Source: Ceratopteris richardii (Eukaryota > Streptophyta > Polypodiopsida > Polypodiales > Pteridaceae). Taken from it: a stretch of 64,000 nucleotides of DNA. The position numbers were made by a program, and so were the translations under genes. The notes beneath the pieces were generated by a model that was given only the letters and a program-made list of their open reading frames with translations, made no database searches and was not told the DNA's origin. Positions 24,193 to 34,840 of the stretch are shown piece by piece; positions within the stretch are counted from its first letter, which is position 1, and every line of letters starts with the position of its first letter. The stretch spans positions 109,888,257-109,952,256 of the forward strand of contig CM035417.1 in assembly GCA_020310875.1 (NCBI GenBank). Reading direction: 5' to 3'.

Positions 24193-25563
24193 GGAATATA
24201 TTGGTGGACTCAATGAGTTCCCTGTCCTCAAACTAGCTAGTTTGGTTCTAGTCATCATGTGACAATATGTGATAGTGGATATCCCTTTCTTACTCCAAAC
24301 TAACTTGTTCCTAGATACCAAGACAATGTCTAAGTACCTCTCTATAGATCCCGATATACATATATGTATTGGGTACCCCAACTATTCCTAAGTAAGGGAT
24401 CTATGCTCTAATTCATAGAGCTAGTGCCATGCCTCTGGCCTTCCTAACCATCACTTGAATCACATAAGCACCCGTTTATGCTTTCTCATGAAACCCATCT
24501 CGATGATCCCATCTAATTGGTTTCCTTAGTAGTGTAGCAGAAATGCTTCACTACTTGCTCAAATGATGTACATGAGTGAAACTAGTCACTCTTTGGGTAT
24601 TCTTGGTAATAGCCCATAGTCTCCTAATCATACTATGAGAGTCTTGTGAAGATAAGTAAAATTTCAATACCTTGGAGATTATCATAAATGTATCTCTCGT
24701 GCGTGTATGCAACTTCCTATAACCTATAGGATTGCTTGTGCACATTCCTAATGGTGAAGATATATCTCCTTCCCCTTAGCAATCCTATGGTCTAAATCCA
24801 TAAGGATTATGTGTAGGGATCTTGTTACTACTGAATTTGCCTTAACTATACTACTATGATGGTCCTAAGTCCATCAAATAAATGCATACAAGCATGCAGA
24901 CACCATAGTGAAGTTTGCAGAAAAGGCATGTTGCCATGCCATAACATTCTTACCTAAAGGTAAGTGCATATATAACATCAAGAGGTGGGAAAAATTTTGA
25001 CAGCATTTCCCCAAGGAAATGGAATCCCAAAAAAAATTTAACCATAAAATCAATGGCACACAGGACATCCAACAACATAGATCTTGACAAGCCCATGGGA
25101 TGCACGCCATAAACTAATACATGGACTCCATAACCTGCAAAAACATAAAATTCTAGCAACCACATCTAGGTTGCATAACCTTTTATTTCCTGCGATCATC
25201 TTTCCTACAAACCATCAAAAGTGTACCACTAGCAAGTTGATCCATACTTTAGACTTTAAACAATGACCAACTTTGATGTATGCATTTCAATCATATACCC
25301 ATGCATATATGTACATACAAAACATGCCAAAACATAAACTATAATTCTTAAAAAGATAAGCCATACAACCCTGAATGGTTTGATGTCAAGATTGCACACA
25401 TCCAAGCCTTTTTGACAATCTTCGAGACGACCGCACCTTTCTCGCCATGCCCAAATTTGTATTTGCAAGGTTACTCATTACCGTTGACACCTCTAACTTC
25501 GATGGAGTAATTTCCCGAAAGCTTCCGTGCATCTCCATATGCACCCACATTAACCTTAGAATC
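22364..25563. other. Non-copia interior of copia-2 A/B
   Basis: About 3.2 kb with no gag, protease, integrase or RT motif on either strand. Open frames are short and without recognisable domains. On the minus strand 22640-22590 reads FKDENVFKGK followed by a GAAGGGGAAGGAAA-like purine run and TGTCACATC; this resembles the end of a chromovirus pol, a polypurine tract and an LTR start, but the match is short. An AT microsatellite lies at 24099-24190. It could be captured sequence or the product of a later replacement. Confidence 0.45.
24099..24190. repeat. AT microsatellite flanked by short inverted repeats
   Basis: About 46 TA units. On its left is AATATATATTCCAT and on its right ATGGAATATATT, which are inverted copies, so the whole can form one long hairpin. 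Confidence 0.95.
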
Positions 25564-25692
25564 CAAGGGAGAAGTTTGAAGCTTTCTACAAAGCTTTGGG
25601 ATTACTTACTTTTGTGGATTGATTCCACATAGCTTGGCAATTCCTTATGCATGAGTGCTAGCTCCTTGCTCATTGCATCACTCTCGGGGATT
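25564..25692 (+). pseudogene. Copia-2 A/B pol terminus and polypurine tract
   Basis: GAGAAGTTTGAAGC... encodes EKFEAFYKALGLLTFVD and a stop, matching the last residues of the intact copia-2 pol (REKFEAFRKALGLLPFVE). The 3' untranslated region then matches the intact copy up to CTCTCGGGGATT, a degraded polypurine tract, followed by the LTR. Confidence 0.85.
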
Positions 25693-25923
25693 TGTTGATA
25701 TATTTAGTTGGTGATGTGTGTGAACACACTAGGACCGTCAAGGCACTTTTTTTCCTCTTTAGGAGTTTTTTTTTCCTTGTCTTGTATATATGCCTATAAC
25801 CCTAATGGGTTATTTATCTTTGTACATTTTAGTGGTAATACATTCAGTATTGTGTGTTGTGCTCCAAGCTTCTTCTTCTTCCTTATGTTGTTCACATGCT
25901 TCTGTAGATCTCAAACTCCAACA
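25693..25923 (+). mobile_element. Copia-2 A/B 3' LTR
   Basis: 231 bp, TGTTGATATATTTAG to CTCCAACA. It differs from its 5' partner at many positions by eye, so this is an old insertion compared with the intact copy at 53876. Confidence 0.9.
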
Positions 25924-26080
25924 TGATCATTATCTTAAAACTCCTGTCTTTTACGAAGGTCAATTGGTTCTCTTCCACAACTCAAAATCAAATCGGGCTA
26001 CTGAAAAATTCAAAGTTCAATGGTTTGTTCCTTACCGAATTTCAACTTGACTTGATCTGGAAACTTTTTGATTACAAACA
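25924..26080 (+). pseudogene. Gypsy element G2 integrase C-terminal domain
   Basis: Right of the copia-2 insertion the G2 frame resumes with DHYLKTPVFYEGQLVLF and KFKVQWFVPYRIST, the gypsy GPY/F-type C-terminal domain (W-x-x-P-Y). The preceding residues, LDELHSLDEQHFESF at 21930-21980, are the helix normally just upstream. Together they show G2 was continuous before the insertion. Confidence 0.8.
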
Positions 26081-27145
26081 CTTACCAGAGTGTCGATTGA
26101 AAATCCGGATCTATGGGTCAAAGTTGCGGCCTTTTTGGCCCCCTACCACATGTGCCAATCATTAACCCGCCACCCATGATTGCATGGTTTCGCATGAAGA
26201 TCATTGCACCTACCTTCGTATTGCATCCATGATTCATTTTGCCCTCACCCCTACAATGTGATCATTTTATGATTGTGTATATCACACCATTTGTTTTCTG
26301 CATTCTAGTTGTAGTGTGCCACCCTATGTTTGCTAGTATGCATTGTGGTCATGGAAGCTCTCTCTCCTATTGAGCCCTTATCTGCTCTATTCTCTGATGA
26401 CACCTCCCAATATCTTCATATCCACCACCTGTAGTGTTTTGCACTCCTTCAGTGGGATGTTTTTGCTATAAACCCCATAGTAGAAAGCATCACTCACTCC
26501 ATCACTGTTGAGCCATCTTTAGCAAGAGTATGGATCGTCCCATTGAACAGGACTAAAGTCCGCAACACCTCACCGAGTTTGGGTAGCATTTTTACTTGCC
26601 CATTGATAGTGTACCCATTTCAAACCACTTTCCTGTGCTGCTATGGAGCAGTTATTTCCTTTGCATAGCTCGAATGAGTTTGCCATTAGTTGTCACCCTG
26701 AACTAGAGCGGTCCATTCTCTGATTCCTAGTCGTCATGCTACACCCTACAACATCGTGCTTATGGTATATCTAAGAAATTCTATTCTCTCATCGCCACAT
26801 CCACCCAACAACTGGTCAATTGGGTTGTGATCCTCTTTAACTCCATTCATTGTGAATGATAGTAGGTTGTTAGGTAGTTATTGTAGATTGGTGCCACCTA
26901 TACCCATCTCCACTTCCTTCTCTCCATTCTCTACCCTAATGAATTCCCTATTCATGTCCACGTCCTCTTAATCCCTTGGATCTTTGCCCCCTCCTACCTC
27001 ACTGACTGTCAAAGATTATGAAAGCATCAAGTTGATTTTTTTATGAGCCAAGTGGCACCATCAAGTGTGGAGTTCCAGCTCCTCTGATGTAGAACGTACT
27101 ACAGACAATATGACAGCTAGCCCTTCTGCTTTTGGATCTTAGATT
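26081..27145 (+). other. G2 3' region, decayed coding sequence possible
   Basis: No long frame. Short open stretches such as one from ATG 26351 (MEALSPIEPLSALFSDD, then LHIHHL and a TAG) suggest a former coding region between integrase and the proline-rich frame at 27146. No domain is recognisable. Confidence 0.35.
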
Positions 27146-28640
27146 ATGGCAAGACGATGGACTCCTCCAAAAGTGATACTCCTCCCATCCTCCTCTAAGG
27201 ATTCATTTCATTCACCGTCAAGCTCCACAAAGCAATCTCCCCTATCCCCTCTTCCAATGGCCTATGTATCTCCCCCAGACCATCCGATGTCCGACTTAGA
27301 AGTGTCTACCCCCTCACCCTCTCCTCCAACCCAGCCTATTTCCAAGGTTTCTACTCTTGTTAAGAATCCTCCTTTGTCTCTGAAAGCTTCCACCCCATCC
27401 TCTCCAAAATATTCACCCCTAGTCACTTGTCCTCCGCAGAGTCCTAGCTAGTCCCCCGTTGTTTCTCCCAATCACCCATGGAATGTGGATATCTCTAATG
27501 AAGTCCCTGATCTTCCTCCTTTTCCTACCCCCCACGAAGAATTTTGGACCTTCAACATAAACAATAATTGCAGTCTCATCACCTATCTTGTACATGTACA
27601 CATGTAGGAACTTATAGGTCGAGCTATGGATTTTTTTAACCAGTCGTGCAATACTTTATAGCAAGAAAATTATCACCTATTGCATCAAATGCATGAGTTC
27701 CAATGTGATTTAGCTTCCCGCACCAAAGATTCCTATCAACTTTCGGAGTATTTGTATCAGGAGTTGAAGAAGACTCAATATTTCAAAAAAAAATTTGAAG
27801 AAGTTATGAAAGATAAGGAGCTTGTGGAAAAGAAGAACAATGACCTACAAGAGGTCAACATGCGTAATCTCCAGCCAATCCAAGAGCTTGAGCATTCGAT
27901 GATGGTACAAAAAGCCTACATCCATGAGGCAGATTTCAAACTTTAGCAAACTACGCAGGATAAAGAGTTGCTACACCAGACACTCAAAGCCCTATAAGAA
28001 ACAAATGTCTGACTCTCTGTAGAGGTCTCACAAATCAATGCTTCTGTATCAAATCATTAGATCGAACCCCAAAATTTGCAACAACAGTTAGAGCAAGCGG
28101 ACGCACAAAAAACATAAGCTTTGCAGCAAGCCCAAGCCGAGCACTAACACTAAAGACACATTTTAAAATAGGATTTTTATTTATAGGAGGAATTTGGCTT
28201 CTAGCTTGTTGAATCACAGTCAAGTTGTGGTTTCCACTACCGCCTCCACGAGCAAAGAATTTGATAATGTTTTTTTGTTGGACCTGCATGAAGTGCAAAA
28301 GTTATTAAAAACAATGGTCTACAAGATCCAACAAACTTTCAAAGAAGCCAAGGATTCTTTCAATGCTAAAATTCATTCCCCCTCTGACAATGAGCAAGAG
28401 AAGAAGAATAAGTATCATATTTTTGGGTTCAAGTCCTTGGGGCATGCTAGTGTTAGGCCACCAGGGACAACATTTTGTAATTTTGATGTTCTCGTATTTT
28501 CGCATGCTTATGTAAATTCAACAAACAATCATGACCAAAAAGGCCAGACTATACGATGTAACCTTTCACTTGATAATGGATTAATGTTTTTTGGCCTACT
28601 GAGCGAGAGATAGAGGATTGAGCTGCATCGAAATGTTTAG
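27146..28640 (+). pseudogene. G2 3' accessory frame: proline-rich plus coiled coil
   Basis: One frame is open at 27146-27451 and 27680-27946, with three TAG stops between. The first part is Pro/Ser-rich (SPLSPLPMAYVSPP, SPSPPTQPIS). The second is a charged coiled coil (LYQELKKTQYFKKKFEEV, KDKELVEKKNNDLQEVN), and a degraded heptad-like region with Gln-rich segments continues to about 28130. It sits after the integrase, not before RT. The G4 element has the same arrangement at 48525-49850. I recognise no enzyme domain; function unknown. Confidence 0.5.
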
Positions 28641-29104
28641 CCAGTGGTGTTGTGGGCACATAATTCTGCATACATTCTAGCTATTCTTTCTAGTCTGTCT
28701 GGTATCAAGATCTTGTATTAAAATGAATTATGATTTGGTGTTTAAGTATCTGTTATTATTTCGGAAGTCTGTGTAAGGAAATCACAATGTAGAGTGATAA
28801 GGTTACTCTCTCAGTGATTTAATTTGATATTACTCTATGGGGTGTTATACTTGATACTATTAGTTTGGTGATGAATAGTCTAGGGTAGTATTCAGTGTAG
28901 TCTCGGTATTCAAGAGGTGCAGTATCAAAGATCTACAAAAATTGTAGAGTCATTTGGTATAGTAAGTGATTCTCGTAATCTGGAAGTATAGGGAGGTGGA
29001 GAAATTCAGAGACTTAGAGTAATCTAAGTTATCCCACCTAAGAACCCATAGTTGGCCTACTCCTATCCTTAACTAGGGTGGAGGGAAGAGAGGCTAACAT
29101 AGCT
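28641..29104. other. No recognisable feature
   Basis: A/T-rich sequence between the G2 accessory frame and a copia-2 fragment. I see no coding domain, LTR or tandem repeat. Confidence 0.5.
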
Positions 29105-29491
29105 ATGACCCATCTTCTCATGAGCAGTGTATTTTTGCAATAGACTTAGATGTTTGGTACTTTGATAGTGGGACAACCAAACATATTACCTTGCAACGTA
29201 GTTTCTTCAGTGCACTTGGGCTTGCCCCTACAAGGAATACTATCACATGTGCTAACAACTCCTCTTATCCTGTAATGGGATTTGGTAAGATCATTTTGAC
29301 AACTAATAATGGTAGTTCTTTCACATTGTCAAATGCTTTGTATATACCAGGGATCAAGAAAAATCAATTGTGAGTTTTGGCATTAGTCAAGATTAGCTTG
29401 GTTGTCAAATTTGTTGATGACTGATGTAAAATTCATGATCTCTCAAATGGTGATGTTATTATTGCTTCTTGCATTTTATGTCATGGACGAC
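29105..29491 (+). pseudogene. Copia-2 protease-region fragment
   Basis: It begins with GACCCATCTTCTCATGAGCAGTG and encodes [38 protein letters not shown] and SNGDVIIAS, aligning with residues about 30-155 of the intact copia-2 pol. Asp-Ser-Gly is kept. Stops occur after KKNQL and in VDD*CKIHD. There is no LTR on either side; it sits inside a G1 gag region. Confidence 0.85.
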
Positions 29492-30272
29492 CTAAAGATA
29501 CCCCAGACACAGGTGAGTTCAAATGATACTTTGAGTAACACATCTTCACAAACAAGTAAGGTAGTGGAATTGACAAGATTAGTAGCACAGAAACTAGGTG
29601 TCCAAGGACATACGAATTATTAGAATACTCTAGTAAAAATGCCCATGCTAAGGAAATGTTTGAATTGTGGTGGTGATCACCCCTCCCACTTGTGTACAAG
29701 AGGAGGATTGAGTCCCCCATAGGCCTATACATACAATAGGCAGCAAACCGGGGGCCTAGCTTGTATTGTCACATTGAGCAAAAATATACCACCCATAGTA
29801 CATAAAACTACCCATTCAACAAACAATCAAGGCCTTTTCCACCTCCCCCATATAGACCTATACCCTCCTAGGGACCAAGGTAAGGAAATTCATAGGTACC
29901 CTCCCTATCAAGGACAACCAATGGCTCAAATAATGTATGAGTACTAGGAATACACTCAACCTCAATGTGTACTAGGGCAACAACCCCAACACCCTCAAAA
30001 TGTAGTGCCATTAAGTTACACAGAAACTAAAGAAAATATGGAGAGAGCCATTGTACTAGCTATCCCATTGACAAGCTCAGAAAACTTAGGCCAAGGATTT
30101 GACCTAAGACAAGGGGATTACTATCGCTATGACACTAGTCTTGTGGGATACAACTAGGCCTATGAGCAACATTATTAAGGATATAAGGGATATGAGAGCC
30201 CATACAGACCAGAATATGCTAATCTCATGTACACCACCCTGAGGGCCCAAGTTCCAAATGGACCCATAGTAA
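29492..30272 (+). pseudogene. G1 copy 3 gag, first part (with CCHC knuckle)
   Basis: Plus-strand frame with SKVVELTRLVAQKLGV, then a zinc knuckle CLNCGGDHPSHLC (29657-29695; CX2CX3HX4C, one residue shorter than the retroviral type), then a Tyr/Gln/Pro-rich tail. Stops interrupt it (for example after GHTNY). It is cut at 30272 by copia-2 copy C and continues at 34527. Gag family assignment is from the knuckle and position. Confidence 0.6.
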
Positions 30273-30503
30273 TGTTGGAGATAGACGTCTACGGAAGCAC
30301 GCGAACAGCACAAGGAAGAAGAAGAAGCTCGGAGCACAAACACACAATACTGAATGTATTACTAGAGAATGTACAAAGATAAGTAGCCCATTAGGGCAAT
30401 AGGCGTATATACAAGCCACGGGAAAAAAACCTCCTAAAGAGGGAAAAAAGTGCCCCTGCGGTCCTAGAGTGTTCACACACATCACTACCTAAATATATCA
30501 ACA
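30273..30503 (-). mobile_element. Copia-2 C 3' LTR
   Basis: On the minus strand TGTTGATATATTTAGG to CTCCAACA. The polypurine tract (minus CCAGGGGGGATT, 30504-30516) adjoins it. Confidence 0.95.
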
Positions 30504-30577
30504 AATCCCCCCTGGGAGTGATGCGGTGAACAAGGAGCTGGCACTCATGTATAAGGAAGTGCCAAGCTATGTGGAAA

Positions 30578-32220
30578 TCACTCCACAAAAGGAAGTAAGC
30601 CCAAAGCTTTGCGGAAAACTTCAAACTTCTCCCTAGCTAGAGCCTTCATGAAAAGGTCTACAATGTTTTCCTGCGTGGGCACATATGCCAAGCTGATCTC
30701 CCCAGCAGAGAACCTCTCCCTGACATAGTGATAATGCACCTCAATGTGCTTAGTGCGAGCATGGAACACAAGGTTCCTCGCAACTGCCAATGCGCTCTGA
30801 CTCTCAGTGAAGATGGTGGTGGCAGAAGATTGGCCAACACCCAAATCAGCCATAAGGCGTCTGAGCCACACACACTCAACAGTCGCTGTGAAAGCTGCTC
30901 TATACTCAGCCTCACAACTGGAAGTGGCCACAGTAGGCTGCTTCTTGCTCAACCAAGATATACATGAGCTACCAAGCATGAAGCAAAAACCACTAGTGGA
31001 CACACGAGTGTCATAGCAACCAGCCCAATCTGAGTCGAAAAAAGCATGCAAATCTGGCGGTAGTGATCCCCCCTTGGGATAAAACAACCCAAGTAGCCGA
31101 GTACAACTCAAGTAGCGAAAGATGCGCTTAACCGCTTTCCAATGCATGACTCCTGGGCAATGCATAAACCTGCTCATCTGTGAGACAGCAAACTGAATAT
31201 ATGGCCGAGTAATGCATAACTAAATCAAGCATCCAACAGCCTGCTGATAGAGAACAGCATCAAATGCATCTCCAGCATCATGAAGACTCAATCATAAACC
31301 TGTCTCCATAGGAGTGGCAATAGGCTTACAGTCTTCAAGGCCAAAACGCTGCAATAATGTGTCAATATATTTTGTTTGACACAAAGCCATTCCACCATCA
31401 ACGTGCATAAACTGAATGCCCAAATAGTGATGCAAATGCCCCAAATCAGACATCTCAAATGAGGCATGCAAATCAGCCTTAAAATCAGCAATATGTGTCT
31501 CAATCGGACCAGTGAGCAGCATGTCATCAACATAGACAACAATGATCAGAAGCACATCATTAGCACGTTTAACATATAAGGTGCTTTCAGTTGGACTGTT
31601 CTCAAAACCATGTGCAATCAGATAGGCATGTATCTTCTCATACCAAGCACGTGGTGCTTGCTTTAAACCATATAATGCCTTCTTTAACCTGCAAACCTGG
31701 TTTTCATGCCCTTTTTGCACAAAGCCACGGGGCTGAAAAACATACACTTCTTCATGCAAGTCACCATTCAGAAATGCTGTTTTAATGTCCAACTGATGTA
31801 CATTCCAACCATGATGGGCTGCAAGTGCACAAATGCTCTAAACAGTAGTCATACGGCATGTAGGTGCAAAGGTCTCATCAAAATCAATGCCTCTTTCCTG
31901 TGCATAACCCTTTGCAACAAGCCTAGCCTTATACCTGTCAACTGTACCATCAGGTTTACGCTTCAGCTTGTATACCCACTTAGTGCCAATGGCCTTCTTG
32001 CCAGGAGGCAAGTCACATAAAGACCATGTACCATTCTTCATTATAGCATCATATTCAGATTGCATAGCAGCCATCCAATTTTCTGAATTTTGTGCTTCAT
32101 CAAAAGAAACAGGCTCATTCTCATCACAAAGACTAGATGCAGCCATAGCATAGCAATCTGATGCAAAGGAGGCACTATGAGAGCCTCAACGAGTACGATA
32201 TGACAAAGGGGCATCTAATT
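30578..32220 (-). pseudogene. Copia-2 C reverse transcriptase / RNase H
   Basis: Frames 32146-31838, 31792-31292 and 31177-30578 carry GTKWVYKLKRKPDG, ARLVAKGYAQERG, then [37 protein letters not shown], and RNase H with FFDSDWAGCYD, TSSCEAEYRAA and TESQSALAVA (Glu for the catalytic Asp of TDSQ). Stops include TAG at about 31840 where copy E has CAG, TGA at about 31290 where the intact copy has CGA, and TAG near 31218. It ends with the usual FRKALGLLPFVE. Not functional. Confidence 0.92.
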
Positions 32221-32277
32221 TGGACTTTGCTTTGAGTGGATATACCCATGCATGCCTGGAAAAATCATCAATGAAAG

Positions 32278-33936
32278 TCACGAAGTAAAGGTAATTTCCA
32301 AAAGAGGGTGTCTGCATAGGACCACAGACATCACTATGTACAAGCTGAAATTTCTACGTTTGGGCAAAGAGGACACCATTTCAGATTTCTGTAGGCGTAA
32401 CGAACTAGCAAAATTCAGATGACCTAAGCGTGCATGCCAAAGCTTTGCATCTGACATAGCCTGAGAATCATGAACTGCACATGCCGAATCATTCATAGAT
32501 CTTTCATAGTCTATGACCTTATACAGCCCACGACATAAAATGCCAGAAGCAATAATCACATCGCCATTTGAGAGATCATGGATTGTACACCTGTCATCAA
32601 CGAATTTCACAACCAAGCCAATCTTGGCTAATGCAGAAACTGATAACAGGTTCTTTTTGATCCCTTGCACAAATAAAGCATCTGACAAAGTGAAAGAACT
32701 ACCATCAGTAGTAGTCAGAATGATCTTACCAACTCCCATAACAGGATAAGAGGAGTTATTGGTGCATGTGACAGTATTCCCTGTAGGGGCAGGCTCGAGT
32801 GAAGAGAAGAAATTGCGCTGCGAGGTAATATGTTTGGTCGCCCCACTGTCAAAGTACCAAACATCTGAGTCTACTGCAGACATGCACTGATCATGAGAAG
32901 ATGGGTCAAAATTGCAGACAGTAGTAAACGCCCATTCTTCTTCCTGCACAAGATTTGCAGACTCTGTTTTTGGTGTAGAGGCCTCTGCAACAACCATTTG
33001 AGCCTCTTTCTTCTTTGCCTCTTTAGCAGCCAGTTTTGGACAGTTCTTTATAATATGATCATTTCCTTTACAGTACTTGCAGAACAATTTCTGCTTTTCT
33101 GATTTCTTCTCATCTTTATCCTGGTCCTTCGATTGTGCAGCATTTGTAGATTTCTTCTTACTAGTAGAAGAGCTCCATTTTCCTTTGCCCTTCTGACTAG
33201 CCAGGAAAGCTTGATCTCCAACACGCATAATGGACCTGTTCTGCCTGGACTGATCTTCCTGCAACAGAACAGAGACTAATTCCTCAAATGACAAGGCATT
33301 CGGATTGCCTTTCATCATCAACCGAAGAGTAGAGGCAAAACTCTGATATGAATTAGGAAGACCATTCAGAACGGTCTGCACAAGTGAGCTATCTGGTATA
33401 ACCTCATCAACAAAAATCAATTGTTCCTTCAGGTCTTTGATCTTTGTAAGAAAACTGTCCATAGAATCACCTTCATTCATGTGCTCACTCTCCAACTGTT
33501 TTTGGAGGTAAGCAACACGAGCCTCATTCCTAGCCTGGTACAAAGTGGTAAGTGTATCCCAAGTATCCTTTGTTGTTCTGCAAGAGCGAATGTGAGGAAT
33601 AATGGCACGTTTGACAGACAAAGCTATCAATCCATGTGCCTGGGCATCTCTGCCATCCCAACGAATCTGCTCTACAATAGGTGCAACAGAAACAGCAACA
33701 CGAACAGGAATCTGCGGAATATCATCTTCGACACCATCTTCATCAGCTTCAACACCTGTATTTGCAGTACCTGTCGTTACAGGTGTAACAGGACGTCTTT
33801 CAACACCCTGCACAATGTTCCACAATCCTTTTGCAACCAGTACATGTCGCATCATATAAGCCCATAATGGGTAGTTGGTACCATCCAACTTATCCTCAAC
33901 AGCCAACATACGGAATACATCACTGCTTTCAGCCAT
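32278..33936 (-). CDS. gag: Copia-2 C gag-protease frame
   Basis: A single open frame of 552 residues from ATG 33936 ([16 protein letters not shown]). It holds the capsid-like region ([34 protein letters not shown]), a perfect knuckle [14 protein letters not shown], and the protease active site [12 protein letters not shown]. Where the intact element has a TGA between gag and pol, this copy has CAA (Gln), so gag and protease are joined. It runs on to the integrase zinc region and ends after about 100 bases were lost near 32350. It could still make Gag particles and protease, though most of the integrase is deleted and pol has stops. Confidence 0.9.
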   Translation of the reverse strand: MAESSDVFRMLAVEDKLDGTNYPLWAYMMRHVLVAKGLWNIVQGVERRPVTPVTTGTANTGVEADEDGVEDDIPQIPVRVAVSVAPIVEQIRWDGRDAQAHGLIALSVKRAIIPHIRSCRTTKDTWDTLTTLYQARNEARVAYLQKQLESEHMNEGDSMDSFLTKIKDLKEQLIFVDEVIPDSSLVQTVLNGLPNSYQSFASTLRLMMKGNPNALSFEELVSVLLQEDQSRQNRSIMRVGDQAFLASQKGKGKWSSSTSKKKSTNAAQSKDQDKDEKKSEKQKLFCKYCKGNDHIIKNCPKLAAKEAKKKEAQMVVAEASTPKTESANLVQEEEWAFTTVCNFDPSSHDQCMSAVDSDVWYFDSGATKHITSQRNFFSSLEPAPTGNTVTCTNNSSYPVMGVGKIILTTTDGSSFTLSDALFVQGIKKNLLSVSALAKIGLVVKFVDDRCTIHDLSNGDVIIASGILCRGLYKVIDYERSMNDSACAVHDSQAMSDAKLWHARLGHLNFASSLRLQKSEMVSSLPKRRNFSLYIVMSVVLCRHPLLEITFTS

Positions 33937-34277
33937 GGCCGGTGACTAAAATACCTTGATGCAGAAAATTGACTATATCTCAAAAAGTTGAACAAAACTT
34001 CCCAGACGAGTTCTGCTAGACCTGTAGCAGACTTCGAGACGCTTAAACTGGCGAACATAAACTGGTACATACCTTTGGCACAAAAGGATGAAATAGCCTA
34101 CATAAGCGTTGCGATAGTGCGTTCGGAGGCCGAAACGAGCTCAGATCGCGATTTCGGCACCACAGAGAGAAGCAGTTTTGATCTCGGAAACACCCTGAGT
34201 ATGCTCACCAAATTTCGTGCGAATCTGAGACTGCAAACGGAGGAGTGTCGACGGCGCCCTAGAAGAAGCGACGACCT

Positions 34278-34289
34278 GCTCTGATACCA
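34278..34289 (-). promoter_or_regulatory. Copia-2 C primer-binding site
   Basis: The minus strand reads TGGTATCAGAGC two bases inside the 5' LTR, complementary to initiator tRNA-Met. Confidence 0.93.
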
Positions 34290-34291
34290 AT

Positions 34292-34521
34292 TGTTAGAGA
34301 TAGACGTCTGCGGAAGCACGCAAACAGCACAAGGAAGAAGAAGAAGCTTGGAGCACAAACACACAATATTGAATGTATTACTAGAGAATGTACAAAGATA
34401 AGTAGCCCATTAGGGCAATAGGCGTATATACAAGCCAGGGGAAAAAAACCTCCTAAAGAGGGAAAAAGTGCCCCGGCGGTCCTAGAGTGTTCACACACAT
34501 CACTACCTAAATATATCAACA
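34292..34521 (-). mobile_element. Copia-2 C 5' LTR
   Basis: 230 bp; on the minus strand TGTTGATATATTTAGG to CTCTAACA (one change from CTCCAACA). TATATACG lies in the middle as the TATA box. Confidence 0.95.
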
Positions 34522-34840
34522 AGTAAGACAACTTGCACCAAGAGGACCATGATTTAGACACAGTGGAGATCATTTCATTAGGGAAAGTACTTTGTCTTAC
34601 AACCCACCAACTCCACATGTTTGGGAAGGATATTGTAGTGACTGTGGCAAAGAATACTTGTTTAGAGATTGCCCAAACAACCCTAATAAGATCTCAACCA
34701 TTGCTCAAATCAATGTGATCGAAGCAGTCGAGTCCTCAAGTAGTGATAAAGAATACACAATGGTGTTGAAAGCCATTACCCAAGCCAAGAGGAGCGAAAT
34801 CTTGGAAAAAGTATTATCAAGTAATTCTAAGGTGGAGTAA
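34522..34840 (+). pseudogene. G1 copy 3 gag, second part (second knuckle)
   Basis: Right of copia-2 C, the frame reads LSYNPPTPHVWEGY, then CSDCGKEYLFRDC (34634-34672), a CX2CX3HX4C knuckle with Tyr for His, then VIEAVESSSSDKEY and a stop at 34838-34840. With CLNCGGDHPSHLC upstream, this gag had two knuckles. The AGTAA duplication shows that the two parts were joined before the insertion. Confidence 0.6.

Larger units (their letters stand above)
22024..25923 (+). mobile_element. Copia-2 A/B: LTR element with replaced interior
   Basis: The 5' LTR (22024-22246) is followed by a primer-binding-like site and about 100 bases of copia-2 leader to about 22363. The 3' end has about 65 bases of the copia-2 pol terminus (from about 25564), the polypurine tract and the 3' LTR (25693-25923). 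Both LTRs share variants absent from the intact copia-2 (GAACACACTAGG, GGTAATACATTC). Flanks TAATC and TGATC differ at one base, and the split G2 integrase rejoins across it. So this was one insertion of 3.9 kb. Its interior, 22364-25563, is not copia. Confidence 0.8.
30273..34521 (-). mobile_element. Copia-2 copy C: internally deleted, with target-site duplication
   Basis: 3' LTR 30273-30503, 5' LTR 34292-34521, flanked by AGTAA on both sides (30268-30272 and 34522-34526), a perfect 5-bp duplication. Gag and protease are intact as one frame, but the interior is about 0.9 kb shorter than the intact copy because most of the integrase is missing. Its two LTRs differ at about eight positions by eye, so it is older than the copy at 53876. 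It interrupts G1 copy 3 gag. Confidence 0.95.

Noticed and set aside
23566-25165. Several 60-95-residue frames in the copia-2 A/B interior as a captured host gene
   Set aside because: Short, scattered in different frames, with no motif and no splice-like pattern that I could follow. Capture cannot be supported from sequence alone.
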